DNA of 64,000 bases. It comes from Tetradesmus obliquus. Taxonomy: Eukaryota > Chlorophyta > Chlorophyceae > Sphaeropleales > Scenedesmaceae. Position numbers and translations under genes: made by a program. The notes beneath the pieces are model-generated. The model made no database searches and was not told where the DNA came from. It was given only the letters and a program-made list of their open reading frames with translations. The stretch's first letter is position 1. Each line of letters starts with the position of its first letter. Location of the stretch: contig CP126201.1 of NCBI GenBank assembly GCA_030272155.1, forward strand, positions 1,966,501-2,030,500. Direction: 5' to 3'. This document shows, piece by piece, positions 24,454 to 34,920 of this stretch.

Positions 24454-25837
24454 TCCATGTGTTGAGGCAGGCTTTAGCGCTGCTGCAGCAGGCACAGCGC
24501 AGCTGACACACACAAACAGCAGAGCCAGCAAGGCAGGCACACCATGCTCAGGCGCGGCGCGCGTGCAGATGCAGTGGCACTGCTCTTGCAGTGCCTTGTC
24601 TGTGCTTCCATGCAGCCTGTCTGCTTCGTGGCCTGGCCACGCTTCCTGTCCCCTGTTGCATCCCCTCTTGCATCGCTTTCTGGACTACAATCTGCCTGCA
24701 GGCATGGCTGACGACATTCACTGATGTAGGCACAAGGAGCATCTGACTTCAAAATATAAGGGCTGCAGCAGCCCACCTGCAGCACCCGCTCCATCTCTTC
24801 CTCTGCAGCATCTGTTGCTGCTGTGCGGCCTGCAGCGTCTGCCTCCGCCTCCGCTGCTTCGCGCTCTGCTGCTGCTGACAGGGCATCCTTGAGTGCACGC
24901 TTCTGGCTGGCAAAAAGCCGCTTGCTCTCCTCAAGTTCCTGCAAGCATACACGTAAACAGCGGCAACAGTGGTTGAGATTGACTGGGCGGCTAGTTTTGG
25001 CTGTCCATGCCAGCGAAAGCATGCCCAGACTCCTCTCCTCAAGTTCCTGCAAGCCCTCCAGGAAAAAGCAGCTACACAAATTTACCGAAGGTGCTGTGTT
25101 TGGGCTGCCCATGCCAGAAAAATGCATAGCCTACAGTCCTGTACAAGAAACCTAACAAATGATCCACACAGGCACCTGCTATGCCTTGCAGGACAGGCTG
25201 GGCTAGTATCCTTGCACGCACAGCAGCATCGGGCAATGCCTGTCTAGCACCTCACCTCTGTGCGCTGTGCAAGCGTGAGCTCCAGCTGCAGCACAGTCTG
25301 CTCCAGGCTGCGAATAACTTGATCCTTTGGCGCTGCAGCTGCTGCAGCAAGCTCTGCCGCGCGCTGCTCTGCCCACTTCTCCTGCGCTGCCTTGTCTGTC
25401 ACATCACGCTTTGACAGAAGTACTGCCTGCAAGCATGTTTGGTGAAATCGGTTGTAAGCAGGAGCATAACTTGCAGCTGTTGCACGTGGTGAAAGGTTGT
25501 GTCCACATCACGCAAGCGCACCAACAGCAACAGGTGGCACGTGAGTTTGCTGGCGTAACCCATCTGCTGCTGCTGCTGCGTCGCTGAATGCCTGCCGCGT
25601 ACCTTCGCTGCTAGATCCTTCCTGGCTTCTGCCAATTCTTTCTTCAGCGTAGCTACCTGAGGATAGCAGCATACTTGTTAAGCAGTCGGCCATGCCAGGT
25701 CACACGCAGCTGCTGCTCAGCAAGGGCAGTTGTACCTGCACCTCCAGCTGCCTGTTCTTATCCTCTGGCTCCTGCTCCTCCGCCTCCTCTTCTTCTTCTT
25801 CTTCTTCAGGAAAGCCCCAGTACATGGTGCCGTCCAT
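22389..25837 (-). CDS. Coiled-coil protein with a single C-terminal-half membrane helix, eight exons
   Basis: Exons: 25837-25736, 25656-25603, 25426-25256, 24938-24777, 24402-24302, 23961-23796, 23488-23163, 22821-22389; 1515 nt, 504 aa, phases agree. It begins MDGTMYWGFP followed by an eight-Glu run. Residues about 35-300 are long heptad-type helices rich in Ala, Glu, Lys and Gln (LEQTVLQLELTLAQRTEELE, AAREAEVAALKQQLL), predicted coiled coil. A transmembrane helix, LVPLLVLGSLVLLVLFIAVV, lies near residue 366. The last 115 residues are Gly/Ala-rich with a basic end. The layout recalls golgins or other membrane tethers, but the tail beyond the helix is longer than in typical tail-anchored golgins. 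No specific family recognised. Confidence 0.75.
25012..25060 (-). repeat. 5'-edge copy of coiled-coil gene exon 4
   Basis: Minus-strand TTGCAG followed by GAACTTGAGGAGAG repeats the acceptor and first codons (ELEE) of the exon starting at 24938. It lies upstream of the real exon. Confidence 0.8.
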
Positions 25838-26290
25838 GGTGGCAAACTGGTGTGCTGTTGCAACACGCTGAGCTAGACAGCAGAAGAGAACACCTGAGAC
25901 TTTGGTGGCTGGGTACCTAGGGACCGTTGCGGGCCGCACAGGGGTTCGTTCCTAGTTCGGTTCGCACACAGCTACGATTCGTATTGTCTTTGCTGGTAAG
26001 TACATGACGAGCCGAGCGGGTTAAACGGCAGGTCACCGTACAGCACAGCTTGAGCCAAACTGCCAAGGATCTTAGAGGCACAGCAGCAACAGATATCGTC
26101 CGTGTCGACGTAATTGAAGTTTGGACGGGAAGCAGCAGCTTCTTGCATCGATTGGTTACGTGGTGCGCCCTGACCCTGCAGGTCACAGGGCATTCACCAG
26201 TGACAACTGCAGGCCCTGAGGGATGTCTGCCTATGCACTCGTAATGGCTCATCTCGGCTCCATGAACCTGATGTGATTGGCAGCAATATA
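25838..26290. other. Upstream region of the coiled-coil gene, nothing else recognised
   Basis: Sequence between the coiled-coil start codon and the LRR-gene terminal-exon copies. It should hold the coiled-coil promoter. No coding recognised. Confidence 0.4.
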
Positions 26291-27030
26291 GTCACACACA
26301 AAGGTAGCTGAAGAAGCAGACCGGCTTGGTCGTCTTGGCAAATGGGCTGTACATGTCGCGACTGCATGCAGTGCTCATACCCATCGCCCTGAGATATGCA
26401 GGCAGCCTGTGCCTCACCACTTCAAGGTTTGGCAGCTGCATCACAGCCATGTTGTGCTTGCAACTTGGCGACTTATGCCACACTACTGCAGTGACTGTAC
26501 ATGCGTAGCTCACAACCGCAGACACACCAGTACTGGCCGTCACACAAATGATGACAATATTGACATGATGGTGCTGGCATGATGTCATGATAGCTATGCC
26601 TTCCACGCTCAGCCCACAGCAGTGGGCTCTTCATACACCCGCATACAACAACGTTGCTGAAAGCTGCTTGCGGGTGTGTGCTGATTGTGGTGCTGTTACG
26701 GTGTGGCTCCGCCTGCAAATGCCACTGCCTCTGCAGCCTCAACCGCCAGCATTGCCTGTCGTCCCCGCTCTAAGCGCTTACGTAGCAAGCAGCTATTGCA
26801 GATGCACGTGTCTGCTGACCACACACCATCCCTGCGCTCAGCCACTCCACGGAACTTGCTCCTCATCACTTTGAGGTTGGACAGCCGCATCACAGCCATG
26901 TTGTGCTTGCAACTTGGCGACTTGTGCCACACTACTGCAGTGACTGTACATGCGTAGCTCACAACCGCAGACACACTGGCCATCACAAATGAAAACAATG
27001 AAAACAGCATTGACATGATGGTGCTGGCAT
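26291..27030 (-). repeat. Two extra copies of the LRR-gene terminal exon and 3' flank (about 450-bp unit)
   Basis: The end of the LRR gene, coding WHKSPSCKHN onward, is repeated with its trailer at about 450-bp spacing. Copy 1 (26934-26696) still encodes a nearly unchanged C-terminus through KRLERGRQAMLAVEAAEA to a stop. Copy 2 (26485-26292) diverges after CKHNMAVMQL. Both begin at a CTGCAG acceptor-like site. Confidence 0.88.
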
Positions 27031-27144
27031 GACATCATGATAGCTATGCCTTACACACTCAGCCCACAGCAGTGGGCTCTTCATACACCCGCATGCAACA
27101 GCGTTGCCGAAAGCTGCTTGCGGGTGTGTACTGATGTGGTGCTG

Positions 27145-28767
27145 TTACGGTATGGCTCCGCCTGCAAATGCCGCTGCCTCTGCAGCCTCGACCGCCAGCA
27201 TTGCCTGTCGTCCCCGCTCTAAGCGCTTACGTGTCAAGCAGCTATTGCAGATGCACGTGTCTGCTGACCACACACCATCCCTGCGCTCAGCCACTCCACG
27301 GAACTTGCTCCGCATAACGTTGAGGTTGGACAGCCGCATCAGAGCCATGTTGTGCTTGCAACTTGGCGACTTGTGCCACGCCAGCTCCATGCGTGGGATG
27401 TGTGCAATGGCAGCTGCTCCTGCCGCACTTGTCGCTGCTGCAAAGCCATTATGAGACAAGTCCAGCAATAACTCGCGCAGCTGCGGCGCCTTGCTGCCAA
27501 TGGTCTTCAGCAGTACATCGCACAGCAGGACACGCACCAGCTCTAGCCGAGTCAGGTGCGGCATGCCTGCGAGCGCAATGCCCCACTGCTGAGCCTGCGC
27601 CTGCGCTTGGCGCTCTGCTTCACCAGGCAGACCCTCGCCCGCCCAGCACACATCAGCTGGTGCTCCAGCGTCTGTGCTGAGGTTGCGTAGCGCTGTGAGG
27701 CTTGATAGCTGGCTGAGCTGCCCTGCAGGCAGCGGCCATCGCGGGTGGTGATCACCTTGTATGATGTGCAGCGCTGTGAGCTGAGTCAGCGTTGCAACAG
27801 CTGCCAGCCCTGCAACAGCAGCAGCAGCAGCGAGAGCAGCGGCTGTGTCAGCAACAGCATAGGGATGAGCAGAGTGCTGTGCACTAGCAGCGCGGCTAAG
27901 AAAGATGTGCTGGTGCGGCTGGTCAATCTGTGGCTCGTGCAACAGCGCATGCAGCAGCAGCGGCGTTCAGCATTGTTTGGCAAGTGCACAGAGATGCTGC
28001 ACTGGTATCACAGGGCATGACACAAGTTTGGCAACAACAGAGATTCGATGTTGGTGCGCATGTTGCCGGAACATCATAATAAGGTATAGCAAACACTTAC
28101 ACTTGACTTGGTGCTCTGGTTGACATACGGTTGGCACAGTACACTCGAGCACCCTCAAGTAGGGCAGCTGAGCAAGCGCTGCCATGTGCTGCGGCTGGTA
28201 GCGCACAATGCCCCCAACGTGCTCCCACGCCCAGTCGACTGATGGCCTTCCAACGACCCTGCCTGAGAGTGTGGTGAACGCCGGGCAGTGCAGCAGCAGC
28301 TGCTGCAGCTGCTTCAAGTGCTGCGCAATGGTGAGCAGGTCGCAGGAGCTGTGACGGCAATGAGACAGGTCCAGCACTTGCAGCTGTGGCAGCAGCGGCA
28401 GCACTGCAGGCAAGCACAGGCAAGGATCTGCTGTGCTAGGAAGCTGCAGCCGCAGCTCCTGCAGGCTGTGCAGCTTGCTAAATGGTTGCAGAAGTGCTAC
28501 AGCTGTCTCCTGGCAGCTGTCCTGTTGTAAGTCAACTTCCAGCAGCCTGGCGTGCGCAAAGGCAGCTGCCTGGCGGCCTGCTGCTGTTGCGGCATCTGCA
28601 GACTCTGGCCATGCCATGCGCAGCTTCTGCACGTGTGCGCCGAAAGAATTGCTCCATGTTTTGCAGACCAGCCTGGCTGTCAGCAAACTGCCAAAGTCCA
28701 GGTACTGAGGCAGCACCTGAAGTGTAGCAGCGAGCGCAGTGCCTTTGCTCAACTTCAACGCAAGCAA
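27145..28767 (-). CDS. F-box/leucine-rich-repeat-like protein (two exons)
   Basis: Exon 1 is 28767-28101 (donor GTAAGTG, phase 1) and exon 2 is 27809-27145 (acceptor after a CTG tract, TTGCAG); 1332 nt, 443 aa. The N-terminus (LQVLPQYLDFGSLLTARLVC then KTW) is like an F-box helix. Leucine-rich segments follow: LHSLQELRLQLPSTADP, LPLLPQLQVLDLSHCRHSS, LTQLTALHII, MPHLTRLELVRVLL, APQLRELLLDLSHNGF. The C-terminal 90 residues (WHKSPSCKHN to the stop) are basic and cysteine-containing and lie in the part that is duplicated downstream. Such proteins usually select substrates for SCF ubiquitin ligases; here that is inference. Confidence 0.72.
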
Positions 28768-29399
28768 GCTGCACCGCTGCTGCTCAATTCATCCCCGGAT
28801 CGTGAAACTTTTGGCATGCATCATTTGTGAGTGTGAACTTCTTTCTAAACACGCAGCAATCACTGTGATCACCTGCAGCAGCTGTGATGGTGCTGCCCAG
28901 CTGATAGAAGCTGGGGCGAGGCTACACTCCATATCAGCAGTCTTTCAGCTCCACGATAAGAATCTGCATCCTATTGCCTTATCTCACTACAATCAACAGC
29001 ACAACACGAGCCACATGTGTCGCACAATTCACCGATGTCCGGTGAACTTATTTCGGCAGTCACAGGGTGTCAAAACAACTGTTGAGAGAACAAAACGCCT
29101 GGAGTGCGCCAAACACAACCATTTGCTGAGGGCAAGGCAACGAGCTGTTCCAGGTTCAACCCTGCCAGGTTACAAGGCCATTAGGGTTGTGGAGAAGTTG
29201 TGCTTCCTCTCTGGGGTTACCGCGGACTCAAGCACTCGAGTTTCCAGCAAACACAGCTGTATAAGCACCAAAGCAAGGCACTGACTACCGCCTGCTGCTT
29301 ACATGGCTGAGCTGCTGCCTCACCACATGAGATGCTTGCCACAAGAGGGCCTCAATGCAGTGAGTGCACCTGCTGCAAAGCCACGCAGCACTGCTTTGC
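28768..29399. other. Intergenic stretch, no gene recognised
   Basis: It lies between the LRR gene start and the 3' copy of the sulfotransferase. It should contain the LRR promoter. No supported coding. Confidence 0.4.
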
Positions 29400-29612
29400 T
29401 CTATTTGCGCTGCCCGCGCTGCAGCCACGTCCGTCCCACCGCCACCCCCGCAGCTGCCAGTGCAGCTGCAGTGCAAGGACGCCGTACGTCAGCGCTGCGT
29501 TCAGCCGCTGCACGACTCGTGCAGTTGAACTGCAGCTGCTGCCGCCACTCCTCCCTGTCGTCAATGTGTGGGAAGGGCTGCTGTGGCACTGCCTGCAAGC
29601 TCGCCGCACTGC
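29400..29612 (-). repeat. Decayed copy of the sulfotransferase terminal exon
   Basis: On the minus strand this matches the last exon from the QQPFPHI-D-REEWR segment through RLNAALTYG to LQR, but with small indels that break the frame. It lies immediately downstream of the true stop at 29619. Confidence 0.82.
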
Positions 29613-29618
29613 TGTTTT

Positions 29619-31208
29619 CTAGCTACGCTGCAGCCACCTGTGCCCCAGCGCTACCCCTGCCGCCGCCAGCGCAACTGCAACCGCAGGAATTCCATACGTC
29701 AGCGCTGCATTCAGCCGCCGCATATGCTGCAGCCGCTGCCGCCACTCCTCCCTGTCTTTGATATGTGGGAAGGGCTGCTGTAGCACTGGCTTGCCCAGAA
29801 AATTGCAGAGCGGGCCCCAGCCCTGGCTGACCTCAAACACCAGCAGCCTGTCAGCCGGCACCACCTGCAAATGCAACCACAGGAGAGGAAGGCACAGCCG
29901 TTGTATTGTCCACATTCGCCAGTGCTGAGAGCACTGCTCTTTCAGCAGCTGCACGCAAGGTGGCAGCTGGCACCACCATGTCGAGCTTGCTTGCAGGACA
30001 GCCAAGCTGGCAGCAGCGCTTTCCTGCAAGCTCCCCCGCATGTGATGTATGTCAGCAGCTGAGCGCTCGCTGGCAGGCTGCCAAAATTCAAGGTGCCAAA
30101 CAAGGTATCCTGCGTGCCACGCATTAGAATGCACAATATTGTGCAGTGCGTCCTTAGGCGGCCTTAGGCGGGCTGAGGGGCTGCTTTCCTGCAAGCGCAC
30201 CTGCATCACCTCTTGGATGTGCTGCTTGAACAGCTCCTTCGCCCTGTGGGGGTCGTCAGGAAAGCAGCCCTGCGCAACATGCAGCAACAGAGGCAGTGCA
30301 CAAAGTGCAGGGCCTTGCAAGCCCCTGGCAAAGCCACTTGTGTGTGCATTTGTGCGTTTCCAGTGTACACCTGTGCTGCCTGCCGCTGCCCCTGCAGCAC
30401 TCCAGGTGCTGCCAATGCAATACACATGAAGTGGCACACGCTGTGTGTGTCTTCAGCACTACATCATATGCAGCTGCAGCCCAGCAAATAACTTGCACTA
30501 GGTTCTCAGACATGCTGCATGCATTTGCCAGGCCATAACAGCCTATATTGAACAAATGATTTGAAGCATGCCCTAGCAGCGCCACACATGCATGCATGTA
30601 TCGTGATGTGATGTGACGTAACACAACAGCGAGCCTCAGCTGCAGCTCGCCCTCCCACACCACCCGCCGCACCATGTCATTACTGCGCCCTGGCATCAGC
30701 TGCTTGTGGACAGCCGACACATACCAGGGCAGGTTGCTCATGGCCTGCACAGCAGCAGCAGCAGCAGCAGCAGCTAGGTTGACTGGCTGGAAAAGCAGAT
30801 GGAGCAGGTATGTTGCGGTGGTGGCACGAGGCGCTGCTTTCAACTCAGCAAGCAGCTACACTACATCCTCTCTTCGGCTTCATATGCGTGGCAAGGAAAA
30901 CATGTTTCATCACATGCCGAACAGCGAGAGCACCGTCAGCATTGTGCTGAGATGCTCAGCTGCAGGCCTGGTTTGTAGCTGTGACGGTGCGTGGCTTGAG
31001 GAGCAAATGTGAGCAACACATTCCAGATCCAGCACTGCAATCGTGGCGATCCAGATCCGGTGCGCCTGGAGTTGCAAGCAAGCAGCACTACTGCAGCTGG
31101 CAGCAGCTGCGCCTCAGGTGCAGGTGGGTCACCTGGCTCATCTGCCAGACTGTCTCCTTCATGCTTTCATACCACTTGTCGGGGTCGCGCACAAACAGGA
31201 TGACCTGC

Positions 31209-31246
<38 letters not shown>

Positions 31247-32224
31247 TTTTGAGAGAGAGGCTCAGCCTGTACCATGCCAGTCAGCCGTCCGCCTACAGCT
31301 TGTTCACACCATTGGGGCTAGTATGCGGCATTATGCTTAACACTGATATGCCTGAAGCTTGCCCAAGCAGCTGCTCAACCCACAGCTTTACCCAGCAGCA
31401 GCGCACCTTTGCGTCTGGGTACAGCTCCACTAGCTGCTTATAGAATGCTGCAGCAGGCCAGTCAGTGCAGGCCTTGTAGCCACAGCCCTCAGCAGCTGCC
31501 TGAAGTCAACAGGTTTGCCTGGGGCGGCGGCAGCAGCAGCAGAGCAGACCTCAAGCAGCGGCCTGGGAGAACACTGGGTGGCCCTTGAAGTGAAGCACGC
31601 AGGCGAGCTCTGTCCAACCTGGACCAGCTGCATTGCGTGCACATTGATGCCAGCCAAAAGTCACATGATGCGGCATACTTTGTGCAAGAGAACGTTTAGG
31701 TGACCAGGCGATAACAGTCATGCCCGATGCCTGTCATTCATGTCAATACAACCTCTGGCTGGCGTGCGCTGCCAAGACCAGCTGCACTCTTGCTAGATGG
31801 TTTTATGCTGGCAGCACACAACATTGCCGCCGCCCTTGCTTGGTAATCAAGCCTTGAAAGTGTGTAGCCATGCATTGTATTGTTTAAAATCGTCATTTTG
31901 CGTGGATGCCTCACCTTCTGCTGCGCGCACCCATTGTGGTGCATGCCATGGGTGCTTGAAGCACTCCATCATGTGGTAGCAGGGCAGCCCTAGCTCATCA
32001 AGCGCCACCTGCCGATGACAATTACATCACGTGCAGCTACAATAAGTGTGACAGGTGAAACGCCTGAAGCTGCGGTCTTGGCGTATGCACAGCAGCTGAA
32101 TGGGTGCTGTTGCTGTTGCATGAACAGCAGCAGCAACCATGTGTTGTCCTTGTGCCTTGAGCTGCGGCCTCACTTTCAGCGACATTGTGCCAGTGCGACC
32201 CCATCCAGCACCGATGACTTCCAT
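29619..32224 (-). CDS. Sulfotransferase family protein (Sulfotransfer_4 type), seven exons
   Basis: Exons: 32224-32174, 32008-31915, 31495-31407, 31204-31133, 30744-30628, 30269-30201, 29864-29619; 738 nt, 245 aa. It opens MEVIGAGWGRTGTMSLK, which carries the 5'-phosphosulfate loop (GWGRTGTMSLK) used to bind PAPS. Then LGLPCYHMMECFKHPWHAPQ, DWPAAAFYKQLVELYPDAK and the 3'-phosphate motif VILFVRDPDKWYESM. The late part contains DRLLVFEVSQGWGPLCNFLG and a hydrophobic C-terminal segment near YGIPAVAVALAAAGVAL, probably a membrane anchor. The reaction would be sulfate transfer from PAPS to an unknown acceptor. The exon 5 donor (GTTGTG at 30627) is weak and is the least certain junction. A broken 3' duplicate lies upstream at 32864-34218. 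Confidence 0.85.
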
Positions 32225-32863
32225 GTCTGCTTAGTTCAAGCAATGAGTGCCTCGACAACTTTCAGTTGGCTTGCACTACGCTGCAGTGTGATGCGCCCTT
32301 GTGCTGTCACAGCATCAGCTGCTGCTCATATTCGTTTACAATATCCGTTGTTGTTCTTACTGCGGGAATGCGGTAGGCTAAAGCTGGCGTCGCAACCGAC
32401 TGACTCGGACTGGCTATACCTCGGACGTAACCTCGGACGTCCGAATGCCGCTTTGTACGCCCGATGTAGCCTCGCACACGGCCAGGGTGCAAACAAATAC
32501 AACACAAAACGTTTTTGAACTGCAAACACCAGCTAAAAGCATCAAATGCCCTGCCGGTACCAGTGCTGTCCTGTTACATGCTCGAACGGCCTGCTGCTGC
32601 TGAGCTGGCAATCGACACATCTGCAAACAAAGCCCCATGCGCATCATCATAGACACACATCAAGAATATATCGTCAGCTTGAGGTCATTTGCCACTCTTA
32701 ATCCAGCACTGGGCAAACTGCTGGTGTGCTGGCTTGCCATCTCAGTCAGCTGATCATCCACAGTTTGCAGCGTCAACACATTGACAACATCAACACATGT
32801 GCTTTTGGCCTGTCGGATGAGCGCTGTACATGATACAAACAGCGTATATATCACTGCTGTGCT
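32225..32863. other. Upstream region of the sulfotransferase gene
   Basis: About 640 bp between the sulfotransferase start and the stop of its broken duplicate. No coding recognised; expected to hold the promoter. Confidence 0.4.
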
Positions 32864-34218
32864 CTAGCTGCTCTGCGAGCGCTGCAGCCACAGCCGCCCC
32901 ATTGCCACCCCTGCCGCCGCCAGTGCAACTGCAACCGCAGGAATGCCATACGTCAGCGCAGCATTCAGCCGCCGAATATGCTGCAGCCGCTGCCGCCACT
33001 CCTCCCTGTCATTGATGTGTGGGAAGGGCTGCTGTGGCACTGGCTTGCCCAGAAACTTGCAGAGCGGGCCCCAGCCCTGGCTGACCTCAAACACCAGCAG
33101 CCTGTCAACCGGCACCGCCTGCAAGACAAAAAAAACAGAAAATTGAATATAAAGTGGCTGTTGCGGCAAATGATTGCTGTAGTAATTAGAGCACTGATCT
33201 CTCAGCAGCTGCACGCATCATGGCAGCAGAGCGGGGCCTGCCCTGAGTATCTTAAACGCCACAGCAGTTTGTCAGCCGGCATTGCCTGCAAGCGAATTGC
33301 GGCCCAGGTCTAAGGTTGCAGGACAGCTGACAGCAGCATGCACGTCCAGCTTTGTTGTCTGTCAGCAGCTGCACTCATTCTGGCACTTCTTCTTAGACAG
33401 TACAGCAGGTATTTTGTATCTGTCACCAGTAACATAAGTGTGCTGACGAAGACAAGCCTGCTATCAGGCCTGCGTTGGCCTTGCTTTCCAGCGCACGCCT
33501 GCCTCACTTCTTGGACAACAATGCTGTGTATTGCTTTTCTTTGAGATACCTGAGACTTTTGCTAGAAAAACGTGTAAATGATTGATTGACCTGAGACTGC
33601 TTATGTACATATTGCAGGCCAGAGGCAGCCCTGCATGCTGGCGCACCTGCATCACTTCTTGATTGTGCTGCTTGAACAGCTCCTTGGCCCTTTGGGGGTC
33701 GTCAGGGAAGCAGCCCAGCGCAACATGCAGCAGCAATGACGGCTTTGAGGCTCATCAGCACAGCAGTGCACACAATAGGCTGGTGCTGGAGGCAGCTGCC
33801 AATACGGTGCATTGGCAGTGTACTTGCATACTTCTTTGTGCATTAAACGTACTGCTCATTTGCGCCTTTCTGCTGGCCTTGGTTTGAGAACGTCCGGTCA
33901 AAGTTGAGGGAACAAGATGCATCTGGCGCAGGGCGCTTGTCAGTCCCTGAGCCTTCAATTGCATCAGAGTGTGCATTGCTGCCATGCCAATAAGCGCTCT
34001 CACTTGACTGACCTGCTGGTGGTATGTTTGATGTGCTTCGCAATAACGCGGTGGCTGACAGCTTACACCCTATAGCTACGCCCCAACGCTTTTTACAATC
34101 AATTTCACCTTCACATCTCCATCCCATATGAGCTTGTGCACCATGTCAAGCTTGCACTCCTGCCAGGGCTGATCAGCCTGTGCACAGTTGACACATACCA
34201 GGGCACACGGCGCATGGC
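32864..34218 (-). pseudogene. Truncated duplicate of the sulfotransferase gene (exons 5-7 only)
   Basis: Three exon equivalents are present: 34218-34097 (AMRRVPWYVSTVHRLISPGR), about 33718-33650 (GCFPDDPQRAKELFKQHNQE) and 33118-32864 (AVPVDRLLVFEVSQGWGPLC to LQRSQSS and stop). The first is 122 nt instead of 117, a frameshift. The second has lost its acceptor: the intact gene reads GCGCAG before GGCTGC, this copy reads GCGCTG. Exons 1-4 are absent, so the PAPS-binding loops are missing. An additional copy of the exon-7 5' edge (AMPADKLL) lies near 33270-33300. Only the last exon is still clean. Confidence 0.8.
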
Positions 34219-34920
34219 CTGCACAGCAGCAGCAGCAGCAGCAGCAGCAGGTCACCGCAGCAGCAGCAGCAGCAGCAGCAACGCAGCCTGACCGGCAGAC
34301 GCCACATGCATCATGGCATGATGCTGGATATTGTTGCTGCATGCTGCGGATTCGCCCGTGCTCGCAGAGCTCAGTGTCACCGGCACTAGAGAACTTCGGA
34401 AAGTTACTGTCACCAGCAGCAGCAGAACCTACAGAGCAGCAGCACCCGCAGACACAGCTGCAGTGGAAATAATCAAACGCCGGACGCATTTACTTGATCT
34501 GCTGTCAGCCATATAAAACAGCATGGCCTTCTCGGAGGTCATCGAACCGTCCGCCAGGCCCTGGCTGGGGCAGCACAGGCACGCATTGCTGCATCATGCG
34601 CGGCAGGCAGGAGGCCCACACACAGGTTTATTGTGTTGTCCGACGCGAACACAGCCCGATTTTCAGCAATTTACAGGCTCACTGCGCAGCAACAGGATCC
34701 ATCAACGTCACCATCATCTTCAACATGTTGCTACTCACGCCGTAACCAGCAGCGCCAAGCACTGCGACTTTGCATCAAGCGAGTTCAACGCCTTCGACCA
34801 GCAACTCTTCGTGCAGCAAATCACCACGGGGATCCCGCCAACCGCAACTGCTGCAAGATTTCGCACGCAAACATCTGTCACGGCAGCTGCTGCTGCGACC
34901 TCAGCAACAACCTTGCTCAG
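34219..34920. other. Intergenic stretch with short CAG tracts
   Basis: It lies upstream of the broken sulfotransferase and downstream of the oligopeptidase B stop. CAG runs at about 34226-34280. The long open frames on the plus strand here lie opposite the peptidase 3' region and show no family resemblance. Confidence 0.4.
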
